Positions 34,601 to 46,805 of a stretch of DNA of 64,000 bases are shown here, piece after piece; positions within the stretch are counted from its first letter, which is position 1; each line of letters begins with the position of its first letter. Under the pieces are notes generated by a model. The model was not told the origin of the DNA and searched no databases. It saw nothing but the letters and a program-made list of their open reading frames with translations. The stretch comes from Microplitis mediator (taxonomy: Eukaryota > Arthropoda > Insecta > Hymenoptera > Braconidae), in the NCBI RefSeq assembly GCF_029852145.1, contig NC_079974.1, forward strand, positions 17,214,082 through 17,278,081. The letters are read 5' to 3'. The translations under genes were made by a program, and so were the position numbers.

Positions 34601-37600
34601 CGGCCTTTTCCTACTGCATTTACAGCACCACACACTGGTACTTGTAATAAATCTGGATAATCTACTGAATCTGTTTCCATTGCCGGTGCTGCTGGTAAAA
34701 TATCTTCATCTCCTTCATCATTATCATTTTCATCCTATGATATAAATATTAAAAAATTTATAAAATGAATAGACTAAAAAAATTGGCAGGTAAACGCGAA
34801 TTAAATTCGGAGTGAATGCGAAGCGGATGATTTCTTTATTTAATTCTTAAGGGGATACTAGGGTGATTCGTTTTGAACGACTATTTTTTTTTTCACTTCC
34901 ACTAAAAAATGTTGTTAAAGACATTGAAAAAAAAAATCCCTGCAAGTTTTAGCCCTTAATTTTAGTTTTGAGTACTCTATATTTTATTTTGAAGTTTTCC
35001 CATTTAAAATACATAGGAAAGTTGGGATTTTTTTTTTAATTCTCTACAACTCAGCCGCATTTCAAGTTATCGGATCGCCGTTTGCGGCATTTTGTAGGTA
35101 ATTTAATACTCTTCAAAAGTCTCCTTAATTATTTTACTCGGACTCTAATTGTTTTTTTTATATCGGTTCCGAAAATAAATTTTTGAATAATAATTTGGGT
35201 TTTTAGTGGATATTAATTAAAGAACGAAATTTACAGAAAAAGTGCAGACAACGATTTTTTAGGAAATTTTATTCGCTACAAAAAATTTTTCCGAAGTTCA
35301 TCAATTTGACCCCTTCTGATTTTAATGACTGGATTAAACTAATAAAAGGAAAATTATTTACTGATTCAAAATTGAAATGAAGTAGCATTTGGTGGAATTT
35401 TTTGACAAATATTTTATTTACAAAATTACTAACATCCCTATATCACGTGAACGAAGAACTTGAGCCACTTAACTAAGAATCAAAATCAAATATAAAGTAC
35501 TTAAAATTAAGGGCTAAAACTTGCAGGGAATTTTTTTTTTCAATGTCTATAACAATATTTTCAAGTGGGAGTGATAAAAAAAAATAGTCGTTCAAAACGA
35601 ATCACCCTAGGGGATACGCTACCGGACCTCTTTCTCACACTCAGAAAAATAAACGGGACTATCTTTGTTGCACTCGTAGAGTAAATGAGAATTTTAAAAA
35701 ATTTTTTCTTGGAGACGAATTAGAATTTTTGAAAATACGAAATTTTTAGCCCTCTGTTAAGGTTTTAAAAAACGCTAAAGACTCTCTATTTTAGGTTTCT
35801 AGCGTTTGCCCGTGAATTAAATTGAATTGAAAATCGGTTACCGTTACCCCTCAATGACTGAAATTAATATTATTTCGAAATCACTTCGCAATTCGTATTT
35901 GAAGTGATTTATTTTTTTTGAAATTCGGATTTAAATAAAATTTTTTTCTAGTGTTAATTAATTTAATTTTTTATTAACCTGATCATTCCAAGCTGAATAG
36001 ATACTTGATTCTTTTTGATTATCACCACGTGTACCAAGAGGTTCATTTAGTGATCTCATGTAATAAGCCAGAGCATCAAAGACATAAGCAACGTGCCGTA
36101 ATGCTGATACATCTAATACGGGTAGACTATCTCTATGTTCACCGTTGTGTGCTCGCATCAATGATAAACAGTATGATAAAAATTCCCGCCTTGCCCAGTG
36201 TGCATCTCCACCTATTTATTATTAATTTTTTAAAATTATTAATATTATTATAAATTATTAAGAATACAATAAAATAAAATGAAAAAACAAATTACTACCT
36301 TCACGTTCTCGAGCATTTCTCGGAGCTTCACCGACTCCTGTAAAGCCAACGGTGAGTCGTGTTGAACCTTGAGTCGTGGAAATATTTGAGCTAGCAGTCA
36401 TACCAGTGCGTTGATTACGGCCTGTGTTACCCTGTAACGTTAATGACATTGCCGCAGAATTTAATAGACCAGTAAAATTGCCGCCTGACAATGAGGGCGC
36501 ATTGTTGAGAGGATGTTCAGGATGTGTTGGATCAGCACTTCGTGTTAATGACACACCGAATCTTAATTGTGCTTCTGTTGCGTCCATAACTACAAGGAGC
36601 CAGTCCCATGTAGGTTTTAAATGTCCCTCTAGATACATCTAAAAAGAAAAAATTATTATATATATGTATATTAGACTGATTCAAAACCAACGAAAAAAAT
36701 ACTGTTAAGATTTGAGCTCTTAATATCAATTTTAACGACCGCATCGCAATTTTTGATTTTTTACTTAAATAATATGAGAAAATTTATTTTTAGTTTAATG
36801 TTTGGAAACTGTGTAAGAGATAAGTTGTAGGAAATGAAATGATCTACAAAAAAAGGTCTATATCATTTTAAGATAAGTCTGATAGTTTCACCGAAAAAGT
36901 CAAATAATGCTAAAATTTACTATGCATTTAACTTCGACCTTGAATAACTTTTGAAAAATTAAATTTCTCCAAAAATAATAAGAGACCTTTTTTGTAAAGC
37001 GTTTAATTTCCAACAAAAATGTCTTTTGATTTTTCCGATACACTGATTCGATGACGAGTGATAAAATTCCAAACTTTAAAAAAAATTTCCATGTCATTTA
37101 AATGAGAAATCGAAAATTGCAAGGACGTTGTTAAGATTAATATTGAGAGCTAAACAATATTTTCCGTATAATTTTTGAAAAAGAAAATTCGATTTTTTTA
37201 TCGGTCTAATATATCGAGGTTCTAATTAGCAAATTGTCTAACTCCATTTCAGAAAATCCTTCATTTATGCAAAAAAAAGTAATTTAAAAATTTTTTTTTC
37301 ATTTAAAAATCAATTTCATATCTTGAATATATATAATATTTTTGTCTAGGTTATTCAAATAACATTTTTTCTAACTATTACTATGAAAATTGCACAGAAT
37401 CACCGACTAAAAAATATCAAGTTAGACAATTTGCTAATTGCAACATATATTTATTTATTTGAATGAAATAATTATAAATAAATACCTGTAGATGAACAGC
37501 ATCTTGATAGGTAACTTCCATTAATCGTGATAAAGCTGGTGCATTATTTTTATAATTAGGTACCATTGTCAATAAGTCAGCAATCATTCTTATGACAATA

Positions 37601-40600
37601 CCAAATGCACGAGCTAAACAACTAGCAGTTGTTCCCATCGTAATCGGTTCTTGAGCAGCAGCAACTGCTGAAGTTGCTGTTGATCGTCTCAATGAAGATG
37701 GATCAATAAATATCATATTACTACCACCAGTAACTCTTGATCCAGCAGTTCTAGTATTTAATTCACGATTATTTCTTATTGCCCATTGCATTGACATTGG
37801 AGCTAAATTATTACGAGGTAAATGTCCCGAAGAGCCACTACGACGTTCTAAATGTTCTTCGCCAATTGGAAACTCCTCAGACTCTTGTTCATCAGTTTCA
37901 CCGGCTTCACTTTCATCGTCCTCTTGTTGACTTGACTCACCGGATTCATCCTCAGGAAATAAAACAATCGAACCTATACCACCGTCAGATCCAGCAGTTG
38001 CGCCAGTTTGTACACTTCTCTGGGCCGAAGCGGCATCTTGATTGCTATGATTGTCATCTGAATCAGATTCTGTCTCAGCTTCGGCAAGCAAATCAAGCTC
38101 AGTATCAGATTCACCATCACCAGCTTGTTCTTCACCAACACCACCAGCATGACTGTCACCTTCACTCATTGGTTGACTCGGTGGTACTCCTGGTATTCCT
38201 GGTAATCCGTTGTCTTCGTGTTCACTTATGTCACCGTCTAAGTCCATTGGAACTTCTTCACCTGCTTCAGTTTCATCCATCGCCACAGCATCTCGAGATA
38301 TAGTAATATTATTATTACCCGATGGTTGTTCAAGTGTTGGATCCAATACTTGCGCACTAACTCCACTGTGTGGAATCAACGGATCTATGGAAAATAATTC
38401 TTCCGAGCCATTGACAACTTCCATTGCTGAGCCAGTTAGTGTGAATGGTGCTGTGGGTCTGGCAACGCCCAGTCTTACCGGCGCTATTAAAGAATCAGCT
38501 GTTTCGCATAATTCTTCAACAGCGAGTTTAATGAGCGCACGAAATACTCGTCGACATTTAATTAATGGTGGTGTAGCTTGAGTAACACTTCGTCGATTTT
38601 TAGTTGGATTCGGTGCCATTTCAATTGTAAATATAACAAATATTCTAGCAACTGATCTTACAAAACGACGTGCTACAATATTTGCTTCTTCTTGACGTCC
38701 TGGTATTGTATCATTTTGCAATTCTCTTATAAGAGTTGTCAATAATATATCCAACATTTCAGCAGTGCACTTTACCAATAATGTATGAGTAAATTTATCT
38801 AGTAATGCAGTACCATTTTGACGTACTGATTGTCCAATATCACCAAATAATTGATCATTTGAATTTTCAGTAACTCCAGTCATAATCATACATTGTACTG
38901 CTGGCCAATCATTCAATAAACGTTCAAAAGCACGTCTACAAAAACGTGGTGGTTCTAAATCATGATCTGGCATATTAGCATCAGCTCCATGCCCGTCTGA
39001 TGATGGTGTTTTACGAGTTGCTGATGTTGAACGTTGTCGTGGTACTAAACGAAATTGTCTCTGTTCAATAGATTGACGTCCAACAGTTTGAACTAAAAAT
39101 AAAAGTATACATTCACCACGTGAATTTATTTTAGTTGCTAAATCAGTATTTGTAACAAGTCGACAAAGTAAATCATAACGAGCGCCTTGATGTCCAGCAA
39201 TTAAAGCACGACACTTGCACTTTTGCCAACAATCACAGTAAGCTGTTGGTGATGTACGTTTTAATTTACAATCATGACCACGATGACATACACGTGCACA
39301 TTCAGTGCAACAGCACAATGAACCCGTTAAACCACAAGTACGGCACTCAAATATATCCTGATTAATATGATCGTCACCAGTCCAAGTAAAACTACACGTA
39401 TCATTGCAGCATGTTACGAAAAGTGGTGATAAATCTGGGCTTGCATCTGATGGTAAAATCATTGTTGAACATTCTTTAGCATCTTTTCCGACACGTTGTA
39501 TTGTATCCAAAAGTATGAGTGCTGCATGATAAGCACGCACTGATACTGCCAGCATTAATGGAGTCTGTCCTTGAGCATCTTTAGCTGTAAGTAATTCTTT
39601 AAGATGAGGAGAAAGTACAGCAGCTTCACACATATATTTTAATATTAAAAGTGCATTGTTTCTACGTTCTGCTGAATCTGTAATATATGTGTTACTGGTA
39701 GTGGATCCTGCGACTGATTTGTTCATCATTGATATACTTGCAGCACCAATACTCAGTAAACTGTCTTCTTCACCAGATGTATTGTCAAGCTCAGGTGGCC
39801 AACTGAGTGGTGGTATCGGTTCTTCAATTGGTGTTGTATTGCCGTCAACAGCACAAGTTACTAATTCACGTTCAACATTTTGTTCATTGTCTTTATTTGA
39901 TGTTGGTGAGCACATATTTACGCAAGCATGAAATATGTTACGATTACCGTCACAACGTTCTTGTAAAATAGATTGTATTTGTTGTATATTATTACTTTTA
40001 GCAGCATCATGTTCAATATTTATCAATACTTGTTTGACGCCTTCGTAATCACAACGTAATATACGTGGCATTACAATTAGATTATCAAATACCAGAGCAA
40101 TGACAGCAACTTGATTTTTTAAATTTGTTGAATTTGAACAACTGGGTATTGGTATTGTTGATGCGCCAATACACACAACTGGTACTAAATCAAGCCAATT
40201 TGAATCACGTATTGACTCGGCACAATCTTTAGCTATTGGATAAATAGTATTATTGCCATCACGTAATATCATTGAACACTCAGTATTTTCACCGGCACTT
40301 GTAAGACTTATATTTTGTGGTTCTAATCCAAGAAATGAATTTATTTCAGATGGTAAATAACAATCTTGAACATATCTTCCAGTACTGAGATTATAAACAA
40401 CATAACTTAATTTATTAGCATTTTTAACAATAGCATGAATACCTTGTCCGTCTGTTGATACTGTCAGTATACTTTCACTTACACCCTCGGCAATATTAAC
40501 TCGTCTTGGTGTACGTTGAAAACAATCTGGTGTACGTGAATTAACAGATGATTTAACAACTTGAACTTCATCTTTTCTCAATAATCTACACTCAGCAATG

Positions 40601-43600
40601 AGTTTCATCATTTCATCAGCAGTCAAATCTTTAAAATCAGATGTAATAAAATCTTTTTCTTTTATTTCTTTTTCTTTTTCTTTTGAATCTTTTGAAAAAA
40701 ATTTAACAGCAACATATAAACCATCGACCTTGATAACTTTACCAATGGGTACTGTTTTGACATCCTCGACAAACACGACGTCCTTGAGTTGCCAATCCTC
40801 TTCATCTTTTCTTTCAGACTCACCTTCACTGCGTGGTGTCATACGTTTTTGACGTTTATGACTTGTTGTTATACTACCAGTATCACTACAGGTACTTGAT
40901 GCTGGTGATGGTGGTGGCGGCATATCAAGTCTATCAGCTGTTTCTTTGTAACTATTTTTACTAGTGCTAGTACCACTGCCATTACTGTTTGTTTCTGTCT
41001 TAATAACATTATTAGGCAACAAAGCACCAGCTGGTAGAATTTTAAACCGACATGTTGCATCTAAATTCCATGCTGCTGATAATAATTGTCCAACTTTAGG
41101 TACTCCATTTGCTATTGTAAATCCGATAGCTCCGGCTTGATAAATTGGACTGTTTTTCATACAAACGTGAGTTCCATAACTTATGTCAGCTGTTACGACA
41201 GTCATTGGTCGATTTTTACGTGATTTAGCTTTATATTTTTCCCATAATTTTTTACGTTGCGCAAATGGTAATACACCCCACCAATAAAGTGTACCGCTCT
41301 CGAGTTTAGCGACAGTATAAAGTGCACAAGTGTGAAGTGATACTATTTTATCAAGAGTAAATTCAGTGAATGCTTGAGCTGGATGTTCTAATCGTGATGC
41401 AACATGACCAAGAAGTTCATCAAGCCAAGTTGCAACTTTACCACTTTCAGTACTTACTGAACAACGTATTGCCGTTGCTGAAATATTAACAACTTTTTCA
41501 CCTACTAATGCAAGTGAAATTGTTTTAGGATGATGTATATTTGGATTTTCAGCGTTTCTGTATGGCTCAGAATCAGCCCATCTCCATTGGTATAGTTGTC
41601 CTGTTGCAGAAACAGCAATAAGTTCACTGTAAAGTGAAACTATTTGTACAAAACGTGGCGCTGGTTCACCACTTCTTTCGTGCCACCATTCTAAATCTTC
41701 AGATATCCACAGTGGACTCTGTGAGGCCAATTCTTTTTTCTTACTCTCTGGATCTTTTTCCCAACAATCTTTCAATGCTGTTTCTAACCATCGTCTTGGC
41801 CCGTAGTACTGACGATCACGCCAACGACTGAAACTGTCACGATCACGATCACGTTCCGTTGATCTTTCTCCCTCGCGGTCTATACCCAATCGTCGTGAAG
41901 AGCTACCACGATTACGCATAACACCGTAACCAAACATATCCTCTGAAAACATTGAGTCAGCATCAATAATAACTGATTGCTCATTACTGAATCCACCGTC
42001 CAACAGTGAAATAAGATCTTCCGGTACATAACTGTCGGCTGCATCATCAGCGTCATCGCCTTCCTCATCATCACGTGATAGTAAATTATTAACAGCTAAA
42101 TTAACGTCCAAATTAGTACGTTGTAATTCTCGTATTATTAAATTACGACTCTTGCCCTGTAGTACAACTTGGGCTTGTGAAATAAGATCTTCGGGTACAA
42201 AGGGTGCTGGTACTGATACTATTGGTCGTGAACTACTGCTACCACCTCCGCCCATTATTACACCCGGTGGTCCTATTCTACTACTGCCACCACCGGTACC
42301 ACTTCCGCCACCACCAGCACCTCCACCCCCGCCACGTATTGCTGAACTGCTTCGCATTATTCTTGCTCTTGATCTCAAATTCGCACGATTACCACCTCCA
42401 CCAGTTCCACTACCACTCGGTACTGAGTTTGAATTCCCAACATGATTTTTACTAGGACTAAAAAATGAATAAATAAATTAATTAATTAATTTTGATACAA
42501 CAAACTTAATAATTAAAGATTAAAAAAAAAAACTTACGTTCGATTCGGTTCATTTTTGCTAAGATCCAATCGATCTGAAAGAACAGTAAAAGCCACACGA
42601 CAAATTCTGTTATCATCCATGAGTAATGCAATATGAGATGGCCCAACGACAATACGTCTAACGGACGCTTTGAGTCCACTAAATGCCGGTGGTGTAACAA
42701 ATCCATATCTATTAATCTTCTCAGCTACTTCTTTTAATCTAAAAATAAAATAATTTAAAAAAAATTAATAAATTAAAATTTCTAATTACCAAGTAAATTT
42801 AAATAATTAAACACAAGGAAATTAATAAAACGATTAATTTAATAATTAGCCAAAAGTATAGAGAAGAAATTAATAAAATAATTAATAGTAGTTAACATAT
42901 CAGTAGCATTTACGAAATCCATTAAATACTCTGATAAGATGACGTATGTAATGTTTCAACCTTTGCGCTTCTATTCACATGAACTAATGCATGGGTTGGA
43001 TTCTATACATTGATATAAATATATATATATTGTTTTACATCAATGCACATATATTTCCATTAACACACAAGTCTATTACTATGAAAATCGTGAGCTAATG
43101 TAATTTAATAAATTAACATACATACGAAAATAGTGTTAAGATATAGAAAATTTGTGGCAGATGATACTGAAGTTTAAAAAAAAATAAAAAAAAATATATA
43201 TTTAAGATTTAAAATGATAATTTAAAAAATAAGGATAAGAATAGTGTAAAGAACGATGTCTAGAATAATATACGATATCAAATGACCCACAATACATTAT
43301 ACGGAACAAAGAGGTGGGGAATCAATGTGAATATCGGCGAGAGAAAAGACCAACTACTAACGACATTGATAAAAAAAATTAATTACTATTTATTAAACAT
43401 GTATATAATAGCCATTAATTTTTATTATTATAATTATTATTAATAATAATAATAATAATTATTTTTATCGCTGTATAATAAATAAATATTAAATTTTGAA
43501 TGTCATGGATACTAAGGTCAATTAAAAACCCATTGCATCACTTGTTAAAAAAATCAGTCAATCTCATGATGATTTTAGGAAGTAGAGAATTAAAATAAAA

Positions 43601-43963
43601 ATTAAAAAAAAAAAACGTAACCATAAGACCTAATGATATTTTATATAAAATGAATCGTTAGGTCGCAATTAAAAAAATGTGGGTAATAAAATGATTGACG
43701 ACGATGATGATGGGCATGAGCACGATGATGATGAGTACGGTGAATGGCATGGCTCAACATGTATAATATGGAATAGTGCAAGTATGAGCTGGTAGAGCTA
43801 AAGGTATGCAATGAAGGAATACGTTAAAGCGAGTAAGTAAAAAAAAAAACGGAGGTGCCTATTGCCTCCTCGAGCACATATATTATCTTTAAAAAACTTA
43901 CCTATCGTTAAGTTGATCATCAGTGCCTGGTAATGGATGTACAACAAAATGTATCGACGTCAT
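28644..43963 (-). CDS. hyd: E3 ubiquitin ligase hyperplastic discs / UBR5
   Basis: Eleven coding exons give 2,927 residues, near the fly length: 43963-43902, 42738-42538, 42457-37486, 36638-36299, 36211-35979, 34734-33439, 33366-33058, 32736-32165, 30672-30466, 30369-29991 and 28856-28644. In order: UBA domain about 175-220 (VPEDLISQAQVVLQGK); a propeller-like N-terminal region; UBR zinc box about 1105-1175 with dense Cys/His (CRTCGLTGSLCCCTEC, CHRGHDC); acidic Ser-rich stretches; MLLE/PABC domain about 2535-2590 (LGDRLYPKV...MLLELTPAQLL); and HECT domain to the end, with catalytic Cys2896 in LPTANTCISRLYVPLYSS and the conserved tail KTKNFGFV. It ubiquitinates substrates through a Cys thioester; the family acts in nucleus and cytoplasm, including Hedgehog control in flies. 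Exon 3 is a single 4,972-bp exon. Every junction keeps frame. Confidence 0.97.
28930..29962. mobile_element. hAT-like foldback element, copy 2, with perfect 8-bp target duplication
   Basis: Lies in the last hyd intron. It starts TAGGGTGGTCGTTAAACATT and ends CGACTACCCTA. TTATTTAT occurs directly before (28922-28929) and directly after (29963-29970), the 8-bp duplication expected of hAT elements; TAGGG also fits the hAT end consensus. Long arms mirror each other. A TTAA element (29328-29575) is inserted in the middle. Non-autonomous. Confidence 0.8.
29328..29575. mobile_element. TTAA-flanked short element, copy 2, nested in hAT-like copy 2
   Basis: 248 bp between TTAA at 29328-29331 and 29572-29575, in reverse orientation to copy 1 (12656-12905). 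The sister host element at 52640-53387 still shows the uninterrupted site AATCATTAATGCTTGTT near 53030-53047, so both the insertion and the TTAA duplication are read directly. Confidence 0.8.
30732..32137. mobile_element. TTAAGG-type foldback element, copy A, with a second element inside
   Basis: In a hyd intron. The left end is TTAAGGTCATTCTCAGACAG at 30732. The right end carries the complement, CTGCCTGAGAATTCCCTCAA, ending at 32137, about 27 bp from a hyd splice donor. The middle (31300-31600) matches 60410-60700 in copy B. At about 31625-32045 a shorter member of the 184-bp-unit foldback family is inserted. A GT-rich strip at 30915-30935, followed by a CATTCGACGCGGCTTATTAA segment, looks like another repeat. 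Confidence 0.65.
31625..32045. mobile_element. Foldback element of the 184-bp-unit family, copy 2
   Basis: Shares ends and interior with 20604-21397 but has only about one full internal unit where the other has three or more. It starts near GGGCCAGGATTTTTG and ends near CAAAATCTTGTCC. Nested inside the TTAAGG-type element. Confidence 0.6.
32761..32990. mobile_element. pogo/Tigger-like MITE in hyd intron
   Basis: The ends are inverted: CAGTCCAGTCTCGTTATAAG continuing TCCGC, and GCGGACTTATAACGCGATTC continuing GACT. A TA lies next to each end. The CAGT...TCGTTATAA.. end resembles pogo-type Tc1/mariner elements. 230 bp, non-coding. It fills most of the short intron between exons 32736 and 33058. 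Confidence 0.6.
34859..35609. mobile_element. hAT-like foldback element with perfect 8-bp duplication
   Basis: The ends TAGGGTGATTCGTTTTGAAC and GTTCAAAACGAATCACCCTA are perfect inverse complements, and the mirrored arms run on for over 100 bp. GGGGATAC lies at 34851-34858 and again at 35610-35617. 751 bp, no open frame. The end sequence differs from the TAGGGTGGTCG family, so this is a distinct family. It sits in the hyd intron between 34735 and 35978. Confidence 0.8.
36670..37210. mobile_element. Foldback element in hyd intron
   Basis: Left end ATTAGACTGATTCAAAACC and right end TTTTTTTATCGGTCTAAT are imperfect inverse complements about 540 bp apart, with mirrored motifs inside (GTTAAGAT.. 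and AATTTTAACGACC). TA/AT flanks on both sides. Downstream, TTAGCAAATTGTCTAAC at 37227 is mirrored by GTTAGACAATTTGCTAA at about 37421, a separate inverted pair ending close to the hyd donor. Confidence 0.5.
42739..43901 (-). other. hyd intron 1
   Basis: Donor GTAAGT follows 43902 and acceptor TTTTATTTTTAG precedes 42738. AT-rich. An ATG/GAT-rich strip at about 43697-43760 is a degenerate trinucleotide repeat. No gene recognised. Confidence 0.7.
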
Positions 43964-44901
43964 TTTAATAATATTTTAACACAATAGTATTTATTCCAAA
44001 TGTTATATTAACGTTTCCTTACGCAAAATTTAACTATAACAGAGAACCGATATTCAGCCATGTTTCAGGAGAACTATCTAGTTGCGTGTTCAGCAATGCC
44101 AAAAATGGCGGCCAATATTCATTAATGGCGTTCACAAAGACTATCGATCCTGGTTCGCATGCGCATTCATTTTTATCTCTATACTACGATTTTATTTAAT
44201 ATAAACTACTCACTTTTTTTTTATTTGTTTTATCCTACTGGATTGTGGATCTTTAATAATTTATTTTATTTTGTTTTTAAATTATTTAAAAAGTCGTTGC
44301 ATCAACTTGCTATCAAATTTTTTTTTTAATAAAACTATTTAATTATTTAGTTGATTTGAAAACTCTTTAATTGATATTTACGCTAATGGACAACAGCGAT
44401 TGGTTGACAAAATTTTAACCGGCAAATCAGAGTTCCCAAGTTATTTCATTGGACAAAATATTACTTTCTTATACTTTCCTTAAGGCAGTGTCATCATCAT
44501 CGGTTATCTTTCTAACCTCATTTCATTATATGTTTATTTTTAAATATTTTTTTTTTTTTTTAAATAGGAAGAAAAAATTTACAATGTAACTGACATATTT
44601 TTTTGAATTTATAAATTCTTGATAAGAAAAGTACGAATGTTGACTGAGGTTTCAAGTACGTGAAATATTTTTAAGGACTCTGTCGATGGGGTAGGTATTT
44701 AATGTCATGATGTCATATTATGGATCTTAAATATTATATATTATTTATAAATCATTGTTGATATATATCTATGCAACAATTTGATTTAAATGATCTAGGT
44801 ACGATCTTACTACTCAGATGATAAATTTTATTTTATTGATAGGAATCATCGCATCAACAGGTTGACCTGGACAATTTAAGGACAGGATATAAATTTAAAA
44901 A
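43964..44901. promoter_or_regulatory. Divergent promoter region between hyd (-) and the 195-residue membrane protein (+)
   Basis: About 940 bp between the two start codons. A GC-richer core at 44040-44170 holds three motifs: AAATGGCGGCC at 44103-44113 (YY1/Pho-like), TATCGAT at 44142-44148 (part of the DREF element) and CGCATGCGCA at 44156-44165 (NRF1-like). These are typical of broadly expressed genes. Initiation sites are not determined. TTTATTGATAG at about 44832-44842 could be an acceptor for a 5' leader exon of the plus-strand gene. Confidence 0.5.
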
Positions 44902-46805
44902 ATGGCTAATCCAGGAGGTTTTCTTGCACATTTTATAAAACTTATTACTACAATAATATGTTTAAGATATATTGATGATACAAATTCTATTATAATTACC
45001 CGAGCCTTCCAAATATTTATCATCCATTCAATTTTAGGGATGTTTAGATTTGGTATCTTTAATTTTATTTATTTATACTTATTAATATATTTTGAACCCT
45101 AATATCTTGAACATGGGTCGTTTGTGTCCATGAATTTTAAATATTTTACTGTCTCTTATTAAGAAAAATTATTTAATCCATGCTGGCAGCGTTACCCTGA
45201 TTAAAAATATTCATTGAAAAGGATTGAAAATTATTTCAATTCTTTTCAATCCCACGGAGATTTTGAAAAGTATTTAATGGAATTGAAATTTCGATCATTT
45301 AAATACTTTCTAATTCTTAAAATGGAATTCAAAGGTATTGATAATAATTCAATCTTTGATCATTTCAATACCTTCCAATATGGAATTATTTTGGTATTGA
45401 GAAGGATTCAGAAAGATTCAAAAATGTCAATTCATTTTAATTCTTTTCAATCCTACACTCGATCCGAAATATCGAACTATTTTGGTATTGAGAAGGATTC
45501 AGAAAGATTCAAAAATTTCAATTAATATGAATTCTTTTCAATCCCATACGTGACTCTAAAATTCGAAACTTTTTTGGTATTGACAAGTATTCAGAAAGAT
45601 TAAAAATATCAATTCATTTGGATCTTTTCCAATTCCTCGGAAGTTTGGAAATTCTTATATTATTTTGGGATTGAAAAGTATTAATTTTATGTCCAAATAA
45701 AAACTTTTGGGTATAGAAAGTATTCAAAAGGATTAAATTCTCATCTTTTTTAATGAATCTTTTTAATCAAGGTACAATTCTACTCACAATATCTCTACTC
45801 AAGGAAAGTGGCGACAACTCTACTCACTCACAACTTTACTCAGCCTCAACTTTACTCACAGTTTTTTTTACTTAGGTTTAACTAGGCTCAGCTACAACTC
45901 TACTCACGTATTTTAGCCTATTGATAAAATATCAATTCTTTGTGAGTAGATGAAGCTGAGTAAAGATATAACTGAGTTGAGTTAAACCTGAGTAAAAAAA
46001 ACTGTGAGTAGAGTTGAGGCTGAGTAAAGTTGTGCAGCGAACACTAATGACTCGTGTTCAAGGTTTACGCACAGTTGAAAAATTTGTCTCAAATTTAGCA
46101 CAAATCACAGGTCCACTCAATTTTTAGTGTTAATTTAACACATACTTGTGTCAAACAATAGTACAGATTTAAAACTTCTTAAGATCAGATAACACATTCA
46201 ACTTTAGTTAAATTTACTCTTGATGGTGTCAAATTGACACTAAATATTTAACCATTTAATTTTTATATACAAGAACACAAAATTTTAAACTGTGCGGGTG
46301 TTGGAAACAGCAACATGGGATGAGGATTAATTAATAACTGATTGATATTTAATTATTTATCATTATAGGTAGTACAGCAAGTCTAATTGGCAAGAGAAGT
46401 TTCAGAGAATTTTATGAACGGATATCAAATATAGTTGAGATAATACCTTTTGCCTTTTTTTCAACCGAAATCTCACGACTCAGTGACGTCGATCAATTAT
46501 TAAGACAGTCATTGCTTCTAGTACTTATTTTATTGCCGATTGTCCATGAGATGGTGCCGAGAAAAGAGCGATCGAAAATGCGAGTGTTGATAAATCACTC
46601 GATAAATTTACAACTTATTATTATAACATTAGCTTGTATACAAAAAGGCTCTTTTGGCGTTATAACATTTGTGTTGTCTTATATATTCAATCGTTATTAC
46701 GCAGAATCTTTTTGTGACTGGTATGATGTGCCATATGAAGACTTAATTCAGTACAGTCTCTGCTTTGTTGAGATTTTTTCACTGACTACTTTAAAAGAAT
46801 TGTAA
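44902..46805 (+). CDS. Unrecognised 195-residue multi-pass membrane protein
   Basis: Two exons, 44902-45052 and 46369-46805, join as G|GT and give 195 residues. The start, MANPGGFLAHFIKLITTIIC, has a good context (AAAATGGC). Hydrophobic stretches suggest three or four membrane segments: residues about 10-20, 28-48, about 95-110 and 120-150. A charged loop (RKERSKMR) and a short polar tail ending in TLKEL also stand out. I recognise no family. Splicing is supported by GT-AG, frame continuity and continuous protein-like sequence across the junction. The intron is filled with tandem and foldback repeats. The gene diverges from hyd and probably shares its promoter. Confidence 0.75.
45205..45770. 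repeat. Degenerate tandem repeat with ATTCTTTTCAATCC motif
   Basis: Units of about 100-130 bp repeat AATTCTTTTCAATCC and GGTATTGAGAAGGATTCAGAAAG, at about 45235, 45390, 45435, 45485 and 45530, with decaying copies after. It lies in the intron of the membrane-protein gene. The open frame over 45214-45525 is a by-product. Confidence 0.65.
45830..46040. repeat. Large palindrome of CTCACTCAC/GTGAGTA repeats
   Basis: AACTTTACTCAGCCTCAACT on the left is mirrored by AGTTGAGGCTGAGTAAAGTT on the right, with about 160 bp between, itself partly repetitive (CAACTCTACTCAC). The arms can form a long hairpin. Probably a foldback element built from a short repeat. Confidence 0.65.

Noticed and set aside
37779..38303. 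174-codon plus-strand open frame opposite hyd
   Set aside because: Shadow of the long hyd exon; its His/Leu-rich composition reflects the complementary acidic codons.
45214..45525. 103-codon open frame on the plus strand
   Set aside because: It is a by-product of the tandem repeat with ATTCTTTTCAATCC and lies in an intron; the translation is itself repetitive.
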